DNA from: Nitrospira sp.
Lineage (GTDB): Bacteria > Nitrospirota > Nitrospiria > Nitrospirales > Nitrospiraceae
Assembly: GCA_016788465.1 (NCBI GenBank)
Contig: JAEURV010000137.1
Coordinates: 1 to 63,828 of the forward strand
DNA length: 63,828 nucleotides
Direction of reading: 5' to 3'
The notes beneath the pieces were generated by a model. The model saw only the letters and a program-made list of their open reading frames with translations, did no database searches and was not told the origin of the DNA. A program made the translations under genes and the position numbers. Below are positions 17,223-28,117 of this stretch, piece after piece (within the stretch, counting starts at the first letter, position 1; every line of letters begins with the position of its first letter).

Positions 17223-17854
17223 GATGTTCCAATGGTGACCCATTCCCGCACCGTCCAGGGTGCCGCATCCGGGTCGTAAAAGGTAATTTCCAGCAACACG
17301 GCTTTTGGAAGCTTGCTGGCATTGGGCCATTCGTCGAGCCAGACTCGGCTCTGCTCATCGTAGTATCGGACATTAAACGCTTGGACTCGGTCCGCAAGCT
17401 CCATTTGATCGAGCGACTCGTTGGTATCCGTCAGGGTATAGAGATTCTTTCGAACAAACCGAATCAATCGATCGCGTTCACGGGTATACACGACCCGAAC
17501 GGTATCGCCCTCCTTGGCCGTCGTCGTCACCGTCATCAACTCCTGATTCATGGCCAGGAATGCCAGTATGTCGGCCGGCTGTCCGTCGTGAGTCCCGTTC
17601 TTTCCGACCCACGGCCATGCGAGCGTCCGTTTACTGAGTGCAATTTCCTCGGCCATCAGGCGGAGAATCTTTCGGACGGTTTGCTCTCGTGTCGTGTGTT
17701 CTCTCCCTACCTCGACGGTCTGCGTCGTCGTGAGCAGTGAGGCGAAGACCATGGCTGCGATGGTTCCGAGCAGCGTCACGGCGACCAGGACTTCAACCAG
17801 GGTGAAGCCCTCTTGTGCGGGTGCCTTACGATGAGGGGCGGTTTGCAAGCACAT
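17219..17854 (-). CDS. gspJ: GspJ, type II secretion minor pseudopilin
   Basis: 211 residues from the ATG at 17854. Leader MCLQTAPHRKAPAQEG, then FTLVEVLVAVTLLGTIAAM, the type IV prepilin cleavage signal with Glu at +5. The globular part holds the GspJ pattern of paired strands (RVVYTRERDRLIRFVRKN, VQAFNVRYYDEQSRVWLDEW). GspJ forms the pseudopilus tip with GspI and GspK. It overlaps gspI by 29 bases at this start. The open frame extends further upstream, but that part is gspI read in another frame. Confidence 0.9.
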   Translation of the reverse strand: MCLQTAPHRKAPAQEGFTLVEVLVAVTLLGTIAAMVFASLLTTTQTVEVGREHTTREQTVRKILRLMAEEIALSKRTLAWPWVGKNGTHDGQPADILAFLAMNQELMTVTTTAKEGDTVRVVYTRERDRLIRFVRKNLYTLTDTNESLDQMELADRVQAFNVRYYDEQSRVWLDEWPNASKLPKAVLLEITFYDPDAAPWTVREWVTIGTS

Positions 17855-18263
17855 ACGTGCTGACCTCCACAGATTCTTCCCGTTCGCCGCGTGGCCAGGA
17901 TATCTTAAGCCGAACCTCTCGCACGAACTCCAGCGGAGTCGGAGCGATGGTGCGTTTCCATCGATAGCCGACGGCTCGTGGAACCGCTTGGAGGGCAGTT
18001 TGAGATCCGAGCGGGAGGGGCAAGAATTCCCCCACGGTTTCCCCGACGGGATACTGTCCCGCGAGTTCGATCTCAAGGAGCTTCTCTTGCGCCAATAGGG
18101 TTGCCGCAGTGAGTTCAGCGGCTCGGCTTTGGAGATCAAGGTCGAAGTTTCTCAGACCGAGCAGCACGGGAAGCGCGATGGCCAGCAATGCGATGGCCAG
18201 GAGAACTTCAAGAAGCGTGAATCCACGCTCGCTCGAGGTTGGGTGGGTCAGCACGGAGGTCAT
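17826..18263 (-). CDS. gspI: GspI, type II secretion minor pseudopilin
   Basis: 145 residues. Leader MTSVLTHPTSSERG, then FTLLEVLLAIALLAIALPVL, with the prepilin cleavage site after Gly14 and Glu at +5. The rest (AATLLAQEKLLEIELAGQYP, VGYRWKRTIAPTPLEFVREV) matches the small GspI fold. The start overlaps the gspH stop by four bases (ATGA). Confidence 0.92.
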   Translation of the reverse strand: MTSVLTHPTSSERGFTLLEVLLAIALLAIALPVLLGLRNFDLDLQSRAAELTAATLLAQEKLLEIELAGQYPVGETVGEFLPLPLGSQTALQAVPRAVGYRWKRTIAPTPLEFVREVRLKISWPRGEREESVEVSTYVLANRPSS

Positions 18264-18958
18264 TGCACCCCACTGGGGGCGAGGGGCCCTCCTCGTGCCG
18301 GTCCGCCGGCGCCTGCTTGTTGAGCACTGGCTTTCAAGAGGACTTTGACGCGGTCAGGAATGAATCGGTTTGGGGGCGGATCAAAGCGTTCGTCACTGAC
18401 CCGAATGGATCCGGTCAATGAATCAACCGCGACTCCCAAGAGATTATTTTGTTTGTCCATGAGGTACATGATGACCGGCTCGATCCGCCCGTTGGGGAAG
18501 AAGGTGACAGCGGCCCGTCCGCCCATGCGCTTGTCTTGTCCGATGGAAACTTCGGTCAACCGGATGGACTCCGGCAGCGTTCTCGGTGTTTTCCATGCAG
18601 GATCCAGCGGCAGGCGCTCTTCTTTACCCTCAATCACCATCATCCAGTAGAGCCCCTGATCCAAATCCAAGTGGAGTCTGAGAGGTTTTTGATCGGTGGC
18701 CGCTTGCCCTTGGAAGGTTCGAAGCAGTCCGACGAGTTTTCTCCCTGTAGAGCGTAGGTCTTCCTCAAAACTGATGCGGGGCAATACCACAGCGAGAACT
18801 CCACCCAGCAGAAACAAGGCGATCAGCATTTCCAGAAGCGTGAAGCCTGCCGGAGAGCATAACGCGTGACGCGGGACGCGTGACGCGTGGGGGGAAAGCC
18901 CGTTCGCCTCTCGCGCTCGTTTCGCCTGTACGCTCGATGACAAGTGACAGAGGACCAT
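18260..18958 (-). CDS. gspH: GspH, type II secretion minor pseudopilin with repeat-encoded leader
   Basis: 232 residues from the ATG at 18958, which sits eight bases after the gspG stop. The prepilin signal is SPAG then FTLLEMLIALFLLGGVLAVV, Glu at +5. The globular part has the GspH/FimT pattern (RSTGRKLVGLLRTFQGQA, FFPNGRIEPVIMYLMDKQNN). The C-terminus has an unusual Gly/Ala/Pro-rich tail (QQAGAGGPARGGPLAPS). The leader is about 38 residues, far longer than usual, because it includes a CGTGACGCG-type repeat (18862-18890) translated as SPHASRVPRHA. An even longer frame starting at 19027 would overlap gspG and is less likely. Confidence 0.88.
   Translation of the reverse strand: MVLCHLSSSVQAKRAREANGLSPHASRVPRHALCSPAGFTLLEMLIALFLLGGVLAVVLPRISFEEDLRSTGRKLVGLLRTFQGQAATDQKPLRLHLDLDQGLYWMMVIEGKEERLPLDPAWKTPRTLPESIRLTEVSIGQDKRMGGRAAVTFFPNGRIEPVIMYLMDKQNNLLGVAVDSLTGSIRVSDERFDPPPNRFIPDRVKVLLKASAQQAGAGGPARGGPLAPSGVQ
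18862..18890. repeat. CGTGACGCG-type repeat inside the gspH leader
   Basis: Three units of ACGCGTGACGCG/GGACGCGTGACGCG in a row. Same family as the repeat at 10525. It lies inside the coding sequence, in the part removed by prepilin peptidase. Confidence 0.65.
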
Positions 18959-18965
18959 TGATGGC

Positions 18966-19520
18966 CTATTCCTTGTCCAGGTTCCAATTGGTGATATCGG
19001 CGTTGACGCCCTCACCTCCGACTTCACCGTCGGTTCCGAGGGAGGTCACTTCGTAATCGATTTTTTGATCTCCTCGTTGGACCGGACTGAGATACTTGTA
19101 CGGATTTCCCCACGGATCTTCAGGCAGCTTCGGGAGATATCCGCCGATCTTCCATTTCTTGGGAATGACCCCAACCGATGGTTTTTCCACCAACGCCTTG
19201 AGGCCCTGTTCAGTGGTGGGATAGACGCCGTTATCCAGTTTGTAGAGCTGGAGCGCTCCCTCGATATTGCGGATCTGGACTTTAGCCGCTGTGCGCTTGG
19301 CATCGTCCGTTCGCCCCATGATGCGGGGAACAACCAGCGCCGCAAGAATGGCCAAAATGGCCACGACGACCATGATTTCGATGAAAGTAAACCCGCGATC
19401 ATCGACGAGGTGACGGCGAGAGGGGAGAAGGGCGAAGGGTGAAAGGTGAAGATCGGACGCCCGCTGCTTCCGCATCACCCGCAGTGTCTGCTGATCTGTG
19501 GTCTGTGCTTGTTCGCTCAT
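18966..19520 (-). CDS. gspG: GspG, type II secretion major pseudopilin
   Basis: 184 residues. Forms the shaft of the pseudopilus. Cleavage signal DDRG then FTFIEIMVVVAILAILAALV, Glu at +5, then the diagnostic GspG body: RNIEGALQLYKLDNGVYPTT, TEQGLKALVEKP, LPEDPWGNPYKYLSP and the calcium-site loop near VTSLGTDGEVGGEGVNADI with conserved Asp residues. The leader before cleavage is about 43 residues from the ATG at 19520, much longer than normal. Its middle (HLSPFALLPSRRH) is encoded by GGTGAAAGG/GGCGAAGGG-like units, so the leader has also been extended by repeat sequence. In-frame starts closer to the cleavage site cannot be excluded. Confidence 0.95.
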   Translation of the reverse strand: MSEQAQTTDQQTLRVMRKQRASDLHLSPFALLPSRRHLVDDRGFTFIEIMVVVAILAILAALVVPRIMGRTDDAKRTAAKVQIRNIEGALQLYKLDNGVYPTTEQGLKALVEKPSVGVIPKKWKIGGYLPKLPEDPWGNPYKYLSPVQRGDQKIDYEVTSLGTDGEVGGEGVNADITNWNLDKE

Positions 19521-19570
19521 CGAGTGCCTCCTAGTTCTTTCCGCTCGTCATCCATCACTGAGCCGTATCG

Positions 19571-20809
19571 TTAATGAACCATTTGACCCATTTCAAAGAT
19601 CGGGAGCAGAATCGCAACGACGATGAAAAATACGATCACGCCCATCACCAGAATCATGATGGGTTCCATCAGTGAGGTCAACCGCGTAATGACTCGTTCG
19701 ACCTCACCGTCATAGATGTGGCTCACACGACGCAACATCTCCTCCATTTCACCGCTTTTTTCTCCAACGGCAATCATGTGGGTGACGAGGGCGGGGAATT
19801 CCCCGCTTCGTTTCAAGGGGTCGGCAATGGTTTCCCCCTCGCGGATATTTTGCCTGGCGGATTCGACCGTTTCCTCCAGAACCCGATTGTTCATGACTCG
19901 TTTTGAGACATCCAAGGCATCGAGTAACTGTACGCCGCTCGCCAACATCGTGGACAAGGTGCTCGTCAGTCTGGAAATGGAGACCATCCGTGCAACGTCT
20001 CCGATCAACGGAAGTTTCAACGTCAGGCGGTCCACCACCATGCGGCCTCGTTCTGTTCGGATAAATCGACGAGCTCCGTAGAGGCCGCCGAGCAGCAGAC
20101 CGATCAGCACCATCCAATAGTCCGAAAAGAACTCGCTGGTCGACATGAGGGCAACGGTCGGCCATGGCAGGGCCTGCTTCTGCTGGGCAAAGACCTGTGT
20201 AATTTTCGGCACGACGAAGGTAATAAGGAAAAACAGGATGATCGTCCCAATGGCCAACATGATGACCGGATAGAGCATGGCATTGGTGACCTTGGTCCTG
20301 AGTGCTTGTTGCTTTTCCAAGAACTCCGCCAGTCTGAATAGGATTTGGTCCAGGGCGCCGCTCGCTTCACCCGCTCGAACCATATGGACATAAATAGCAG
20401 AAAAATCTTTCTCGTAAGTTTCCAGAACCGCGCTCAACGCTTTCCCCCCACGGACTTGCTCGCGGATGTCGGCGAGGAGGGATTTGATGGGTTTCTTTTC
20501 GGCTTGATCGACGAGCACGCCAAGGGCGTCGACCAGCGGCAAGCCGGCGACGAGCAGCGTCGCAAACTGCCTGGTGAGTAAGGCCAAATCGTTGGCCGTG
20601 AGCACCGATGATCGACCGATTGTCCGTAAGGGTTTCGTGCGACTCGTGGCCGGCGTTCGACCGGACGTCTGTCCTTGTTCGACGACATCGGTTGGGTAGA
20701 CGCCTTCTTTACGAAGTTTCAACCGCGCGACTTTGACGTTTTCGGCGTCGATGATTCCAGTCGCTGCGCCACCGTCGCTCCGGTAGCCTTGATACTGATA
20801 CACAGGCAC
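19571..20809 (-). CDS. gspF: GspF, type II secretion inner-membrane platform protein
   Basis: 412 residues, normal length. Begins MPVYQYQGYRSDGG, then two GspF domains (about 75-200 and 280-400) with three membrane helices (LYPVIMLAIGTIILFFLITF, a middle helix near WMVLIGLLLGGLYGA, and IMILVMGVIVFFIVVAILLP at the end). Family motifs RQFATLLVAGLPLVDAL and MVRAGEASGALDQ are present, repeated in the second half as STMLASGVQLLDAL and VGEKSGEMEEML. It anchors the GspE ATPase. Followed by gspG after a 50-base gap. Confidence 0.95.
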   Translation of the reverse strand: MPVYQYQGYRSDGGAATGIIDAENVKVARLKLRKEGVYPTDVVEQGQTSGRTPATSRTKPLRTIGRSSVLTANDLALLTRQFATLLVAGLPLVDALGVLVDQAEKKPIKSLLADIREQVRGGKALSAVLETYEKDFSAIYVHMVRAGEASGALDQILFRLAEFLEKQQALRTKVTNAMLYPVIMLAIGTIILFFLITFVVPKITQVFAQQKQALPWPTVALMSTSEFFSDYWMVLIGLLLGGLYGARRFIRTERGRMVVDRLTLKLPLIGDVARMVSISRLTSTLSTMLASGVQLLDALDVSKRVMNNRVLEETVESARQNIREGETIADPLKRSGEFPALVTHMIAVGEKSGEMEEMLRRVSHIYDGEVERVITRLTSLMEPIMILVMGVIVFFIVVAILLPIFEMGQMVH

Positions 20810-20810
20810 G

Positions 20811-20971
20811 TTACTGTACTCCTACGTGATGCGTCATTCGTGAATCGTATCCTGTCTTTCCACGCAGGATTTGTGGGACAGGCAAGAGAAGCGTGCCGGG
20901 CAGGATGTTTTATCTTCGTGCGTCCCGCCTGTCGCGCGTGTCGTGCTTGTCTCGCTCACGTTTCACGCCGA
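20811..20971. repeat. Repeat-rich gap between gspE and gspF
   Basis: 161 bases. Contains CGTGATGCGTCATTCGTGAA (20825-20844) and, further on, GTGCGTCCCGCCTGTCGCGC, TCGCTCACGTTTCACGCC. These are degraded CGTGAAGCG-type units in both orientations. No gene or clear promoter is visible. Confidence 0.5.
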
Positions 20972-22801
20972 CTAGTCGAGGTCGATTTCCTGTTGAGTAA
21001 TCCGCATGACTTCTTCCAGCGTGGTCTGGCCCTGGACAACTCGCTCCACACCCTCCTGTTTCAAGGTCACCATACCTTTCGCGATCGCCGCCTGTTTGAT
21101 GGCCGTCGAGTCAGCTTTGCTGCCGATGAGTCGTCGAATGTCATCGTCCAGTACCATCAACTCAAAGATCCCGGTCCGCCCGCGATAGCCGGTCTGAGAA
21201 CAGGCGGCACAACCGGCTCCCCGATACAGTGTCATTGCGGAACCAGGCGGCAAGTCGAGACGGCTCAGTTCGTCTTCACTGGCTCGATAGGGGCGTTTGC
21301 AATCAGGACAAATCCGTCTGAGCAACCGTTGGGCCAACACTGCGACCACCGATGAGGCTACGAGAAAGGGCTCAATGCCCATGTCGATGAGGCGTGTGGC
21401 GGCACTCGCAGCGTCATTTGTGTGGAGGGTCGAGAATACTAAGTGGCCGGTGAGTGACGCATGAATGGCGATCTCCGCCGTTTCGCGGTCGCGAATTTCT
21501 CCGATCATGATCACATCGGGATCCTGACGAAGAATCGACCGTAGCCCGGCGGCGAACGTCAGATTGATTTTCGGGTTGACCTGCATTTGCCCGATGCCGA
21601 GCAGCTGGTATTCGACCGGATCCTCGACGGTGATGATGTTTTTGTCCGGTGAGTTAATGTGGCTCAATGCGGCATAGAGCGTGGTCGTCTTTCCGCTTCC
21701 TGTGGGGCCGGTCACGAGTATGATCCCGTGCGCCAGCTGGATGAGCTGGTGGATGACCGTCAGACGTTCTTTGGAAAATCCCATTTCGGAGAGATTGAGC
21801 AGACGATTCTCTTTTTCCAGCAATCGCAGCACCACTCGCTCACCATGAGAGGTGGGGAGGACTGACACTCGCAGATCGACGTCCTTCCCGGCCGTTCGAA
21901 TGGCGAACCGACCGTCCTGCGGAAGGCGTTTCTCAGCAATGTTCAGGCCGGCCATGATCTTGAGCCGAGCAATAATGCTGGCTTGCAAATGTTTAGGCGG
22001 GGTCAGCACCGGGTAGAGGACGCCGTCGATTCGATAGCGGACGACCAAGCCACGCTCGAACGATTCGAAGTGGACGTCGCTGGCCCGCTGCCGAACCGCC
22101 TGAAACAGGACTGAGTTGACGAGCCGGATGATCGGAGCCTCGTCGGTCGCGTCGAGTAGGTCTTGCGGCTCGTCAAGCTCGTGGGCCAACTGGTCCAAGC
22201 TTTCGTTTGCCGCGATATCCTCCATGACTTCTTCGGCGCCCGCCGGATTCGCAATTTCATCGTAGGCGCGGTTGAGCCTCGCGAGGAGCGCGACGCTCGT
22301 GGTTAAGACCGGTGTGATGGGTTTGCCCAACAGCAAGCGAAGGTCGTCCAGTGCCACGGTTTCCAACGGATCGGTCGAGGCAGTGATGATCGCTCCGTTT
22401 TCGTCTCGCAGCGGTAAGACCCGATATCGCCGGCAAAAGGCGATGGGTACCCTCCTGATCAAGTCGTGGTCGACAGGAGTGGTGTCGAGGTGGGGAATCC
22501 AGGTCATGTCAAACTGCTGGGCCAGTGCTTCCGACACCAGTTCTTCCCGCAGGACCCGTAGGTGTAGCAGCACTTCCCCCAAGCGGCCGCCTTTCTCCTG
22601 CTGGTAGGCGAGGGCCTCCTCAAGCTTCAGCTCTGAGAGATGAAACTTCTCCCGCAGAATGTCTCCAAGGCGTGGCCGCGTCACACTGATAGTGGATTTC
22701 TGGTGCTCGTCTTGTTCAGACACGTGTTCCCTGACATCTTTACCCGTGACCAACGAACTGGGATGGGGTTTAGCTATTGAGTCTCTTACTGCCTCGCACA
22801 A
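20972..22801 (-). CDS. gspE: GspE, type II secretion assembly ATPase
   Basis: 609 residues. N-terminal MshEN-type domains (about 40-180), then the AAA+ secretion ATPase: ASDVHFE (240-246), Walker A GPTGSGKT (365-372), Asp box, Walker B DPDVIMIGEIRD (427-438), His box STLHTNDA, and a zinc-binding tetracysteine CPDC (498-501) with CAAC (531-534). It powers pseudopilus assembly from the cytoplasmic face through GspL and GspF. The first codon is TTG if the full frame is used, with AGGAAGAG upstream; an in-frame GTG at residue 27 is an alternative start. Preceded by a 218-base gap after gspC, where gspD would be in the common order. Confidence 0.95.
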   Translation of the reverse strand: MCEAVRDSIAKPHPSSLVTGKDVREHVSEQDEHQKSTISVTRPRLGDILREKFHLSELKLEEALAYQQEKGGRLGEVLLHLRVLREELVSEALAQQFDMTWIPHLDTTPVDHDLIRRVPIAFCRRYRVLPLRDENGAIITASTDPLETVALDDLRLLLGKPITPVLTTSVALLARLNRAYDEIANPAGAEEVMEDIAANESLDQLAHELDEPQDLLDATDEAPIIRLVNSVLFQAVRQRASDVHFESFERGLVVRYRIDGVLYPVLTPPKHLQASIIARLKIMAGLNIAEKRLPQDGRFAIRTAGKDVDLRVSVLPTSHGERVVLRLLEKENRLLNLSEMGFSKERLTVIHQLIQLAHGIILVTGPTGSGKTTTLYAALSHINSPDKNIITVEDPVEYQLLGIGQMQVNPKINLTFAAGLRSILRQDPDVIMIGEIRDRETAEIAIHASLTGHLVFSTLHTNDAASAATRLIDMGIEPFLVASSVVAVLAQRLLRRICPDCKRPYRASEDELSRLDLPPGSAMTLYRGAGCAACSQTGYRGRTGIFELMVLDDDIRRLIGSKADSTAIKQAAIAKGMVTLKQEGVERVVQGQTTLEEVMRITQQEIDLD

Positions 22802-23019
22802 AGATACTCTTCCTTATGAGGACCTGGCAAGGATGCGACAAAATGTTTTCGTGAAATCAAGATCTTGCAGTTCCAGAGACAGCGGGTTCCTCACAAGAAG
22901 GCTTTGGGAGCACCCCATCGCATCAGCAATGGTGGATACCATCAAAATCGGTAACGGAGGAGCGAAACAAAGATTAGGTCAAGTGGCAGCACAGGCTGGT
23001 TGTTGGCCAGGCTGACGGG

Positions 23020-23961
23020 TCAACGAAGCTCGTACGTGATGGTCGAACGCTGGTTGTTCCTGACCAGGTCGAGTTTCACGGTCTGCTCGTTTTTGAGTTG
23101 CTGAAGCAGGTTCAGCATGGTACTCGGATCTCGAATATCGACTCCATTGACCCGCTGCAACACGTCTCCGGCCTGGACCCCGATTTTTTCATAAAAACTG
23201 GCGGGTGCGATGTAATCCAGACGAAACCCATTTATCGCCCCGTTGACCGTATTCGGCACGGCTCGCGCTTGTGAGAGGAGTTTCGGCAGGTCGTTCATGG
23301 CTTGTTCCACTTCACGGCGATCCACCACTTTGCGAAGCGGCGCCGTAGGCGCGGCAGCCGTCTGGGGGGTGGGAACGGCTCCGGCAGCACCGGTCATCGC
23401 AGCCAGACCTTCCGAAATCGCCAATTCCAACAACTCTTCGACATTGCCTTGACGGACGACGATCCCGTTTCGACGGATCTCGGCAACTTCACCCAGATCG
23501 AGTATGGAGTCATGCAAGTGATATAGGGATTGTTGCTTGGATGCCAGTTCCTCGACGATGGCAAAGACGCCACGTTCATCGCCGAGTACCGTGCCGATCA
23601 AGCGAAGCCTTGCCGCGAGCCCGAGGGACGCGCGAACGACTGGGCCACCGGAGCCGCGTCGACCAGAGGATGTGAGGCCGGTTGACCCGTTCTCGGGCGC
23701 TGGGGGAAGCTGGAAGAGGCCGCTGGAACGAATATGCTCTATGGCCTGTGTCGGAGAATACGCCGTGAGCAACGACGCTCCCCCCGCCGAGGAGTTACTT
23801 CCAATCCCTATCGTCCGTTCCGGAATGACATAGAGGGCATCAGCTACAAAGGCATTGATCGTGTGCGCGACGAGCAATCCGGAGGCTCCCAGGCACAGCA
23901 ACAGGCCGACACGGCGAGCGTTTTGAGAAACTGCAGCTGCCAAGGTATTGCCTCTCCTCAC
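23020..23961 (-). CDS. gspC: GspC, type II secretion inner-membrane protein with PDZ domain
   Basis: 313 residues. One membrane helix (about 17-38), a homology region HR (about 105-170, LRLIGTVLGDERGVFAIVEE and IRRNGIVVRQG) that in known systems contacts the secretin GspD, a Pro/Ala-rich linker, and a C-terminal PDZ domain (about 235-313, ASFYEKIGVQAGDVLQRVNG). The first codon is GTG; a TTG six codons later with GAGGAG ahead of it is an alternative. It is first in the gsp run and its HR region implies that a secretin exists somewhere, though none is encoded here. Confidence 0.92.
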   Translation of the reverse strand: MRRGNTLAAAVSQNARRVGLLLCLGASGLLVAHTINAFVADALYVIPERTIGIGSNSSAGGASLLTAYSPTQAIEHIRSSGLFQLPPAPENGSTGLTSSGRRGSGGPVVRASLGLAARLRLIGTVLGDERGVFAIVEELASKQQSLYHLHDSILDLGEVAEIRRNGIVVRQGNVEELLELAISEGLAAMTGAAGAVPTPQTAAAPTAPLRKVVDRREVEQAMNDLPKLLSQARAVPNTVNGAINGFRLDYIAPASFYEKIGVQAGDVLQRVNGVDIRDPSTMLNLLQQLKNEQTVKLDLVRNNQRSTITYELR

Positions 23962-24100
23962 TACAAGAGAGCATGGTACCTGGTCCGTATGATTCGTCGC
24001 AAGATTCTTTTATTAACGATTTATTTACATGATGTGGGTAGACTAGTCGATCGAAGCCGGCAATAATCTCTCTAGCCGAATGGAGAGGAGGCTCCCCCTC

Positions 24101-26090
<1,990 letters not shown>

Positions 26091-26228
26091 TCGTTCTCCT
26101 CGTCGGGTGACTCGTCTCCCGGCGATCTCGTCTGCTGGTACGAAAATACTATAAGGTTGCTCTGAGCGTCGAGAGTGATTACCATCGCGTAAATTACGTG
26201 ACGAGATCACTGTTCAATGAGGTGTCGA

Positions 26229-27332
26229 GTGAAGCGCATTGATATTATTGCAGGGGCACGTCCCAACTTTATGAAAATCGCGCCGATCATCGAGGCGCTC
26301 AAGGCCGCTGAACCACATGGAGGATCGCTCCGGTATCGATTGATTCACACCGGTCAGCACTATGACCGGGCGATGTCAGGCAGTTTTTTTGAAGAACTTG
26401 GGATTCCTGATCCGGACATCAATCTCGAAGTGGGATCGGGAACGCAAGCCGAACAAACGGCCGGCATTATGGTCGGGTATGAGAAGGTTCTGCTGAAAGA
26501 GAAGAGCGACCTCTGCCTGGTCGTGGGCGATGTGACGTCGACCATGGCCTGTTCCATCGTTGCGCGAAAACTGGGTGTACCGGTGGCCCATGTCGAAGGC
26601 GGGATCCGGTCAGGCGATTGGACGATGCCGGAAGAGATCAACCGAGTGGTGACCGACTCGATCACCAACTGGTTTTTTACGACCAGCGACACCGCCAATG
26701 CCAATCTGAGACGTGCCGGCGTCACCGATGACCGAATCTTCTTCGTCGGCAATACGATGATCGATACGCTGCTCAAGAACCTGCCACGATTGACCCCTCC
26801 GGCTTGCTGGCAGTCGCTCAAGCTGGAACCTCAGCGCTACTTTGTCATCACGCTGCATCGGCCTGCGAACGTCGATGGAGAACAACAGTTGCTCAGGTTG
26901 TTGCACGCGATCGCAGAAGGCACACAAGGTCTGCCGGTGATCTTTCCTGTTCATCCCAGAACAGCCAAGAATTTGCGAGATGGAGGGCAGAAACTTCCGT
27001 CTCTGCACTATATCGATCCACTGGGCTACCTCGAGTTCAATCACCTCGTCAAACATGCCAAAGGCGTGATTACTGATTCCGGTGGGATTACGGAAGAGAC
27101 CACCGTGCTGGGTGTGCCTTGTCTCACGCTTCGAGACAACACGGAGCGGCCTGAGACGATCACGATCGGCACGAACGAATTGATCGGGACCGATCCGACC
27201 AAGCTTCCTCCCGCACTCAGTCGTTTGATGGCCGGACAGTGGAAAAAAGGGGCCATTCCGCCCCGCTGGGATGGGAAGGCAGCGGAGAGAATTGTGGAGC
27301 ATTTGGAGCGACTACTGAAATGCTCAAGCTGA
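26229..27332 (+). CDS. wecB: UDP-N-acetylglucosamine 2-epimerase, non-hydrolysing
   Basis: Interconverts UDP-GlcNAc and UDP-ManNAc. 367 residues from a GTG with TGAGGT five bases ahead; an in-frame ATG at 26217 lacks such a site. GT-B fold with GARPNFMKIAPI at the start, VVGDVTSTMA, HVEGGIRSGDW, PEEINRVVTD, TLHRPANVD and a C-terminal DSGGITEETTVLGVPCLTLR, the full set of family motifs. ManNAc may be a building block of the polymer, or feed a ManNAcA route not seen here. Confidence 0.93.
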   Translation: MKRIDIIAGARPNFMKIAPIIEALKAAEPHGGSLRYRLIHTGQHYDRAMSGSFFEELGIPDPDINLEVGSGTQAEQTAGIMVGYEKVLLKEKSDLCLVVGDVTSTMACSIVARKLGVPVAHVEGGIRSGDWTMPEEINRVVTDSITNWFFTTSDTANANLRRAGVTDDRIFFVGNTMIDTLLKNLPRLTPPACWQSLKLEPQRYFVITLHRPANVDGEQQLLRLLHAIAEGTQGLPVIFPVHPRTAKNLRDGGQKLPSLHYIDPLGYLEFNHLVKHAKGVITDSGGITEETTVLGVPCLTLRDNTERPETITIGTNELIGTDPTKLPPALSRLMAGQWKKGAIPPRWDGKAAERIVEHLERLLKCSS

Positions 27333-28117
27333 GCTGATAGGAATATGGATTGCTGATTTTGACCGTTCACCCTACTGTAACTTAAACCGAGCAGCTCTTC
27401 TGATTTTAGTATGCCCTCGCCGAGGGCCTGGATCGTAGAAGGCCATCCTGTAGACTGCGTAAAAAGCCACTATTCATTCGGTTCGATGAACTTTCCATAG
27501 GATTCGATAGCATCAGAACGGACGAAGTGCTTATTGAGCGTCTGGTGTTTCCCGTTCGCGCTGAGCTCTTGAATTAATTGAAATCAAACTTATTCGAGCA
27601 CGTAAAGCGAGTATTTCCGCAACCTGCCAATGGTTTCACTCCTTTCGTCATGCGAGATGGCGGTGTACGCCGATAATCTGGTGAGCTCACACAATAGGCA
27701 AGTTCCCTCTCTTGGGCGATTGGCTTCGGCACAGTCCGGATCATGGAGCTGGTTCGGGTTGACAAGAAACACTTTTTAAGTTGTCACAATTTCTGGTGGG
27801 CAATACCATCCAGAGAATCTACACGCCTCTGTCGAGCATTGGGATCAATATATTGGAGTGCACCACTCGACAAGCGGGATCCCGTGTCGCCTCCACATGA
27901 TGTGAGGCAGGATCGGGGCCAATGCGTCCTTTTCTAATTATCCGATGGGATGAGTACAGGAAGGTCCCTTCAGCTTTCGATCACTCAGTATGACGAGCTT
28001 AAGGCGTAATGATTCAATATCAAGGTAGTGAAGGGCCGAGACGCAAGTGTCGTACCGGTGCTCAATCTCGCATCGTGCGATATCACAGAGCCAGGCGATT
28101 CCACGTTCTCCAGATCC
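27333..28117. other. Long gap without a recognisable gene
   Basis: About 785 bases between the sugar-nucleotide genes and the flippase. Short open frames exist on both strands, but none has a convincing ribosome site or a family signature. Visible structure: a perfect palindrome GCCCTCGCCGAGGGC (27413-27427) with no T-run, and an inverted repeat TGACAA/TTGTCA (about 27760-27786). It may hold a promoter for the downstream genes and the remains of a lost gene. Confidence 0.5.

Noticed and set aside
17855-18139. Upstream extension of gspJ
   Set aside because: It lies inside gspI and gspH in another frame; the prepilin leader begins at 17854.
27574-27772. Overlapping minus-strand frames of about 60 codons, one with two Cys (CLLC)
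   Set aside because: Two different frames are equally open, there is no start with a ribosome site, and no family is recognised.
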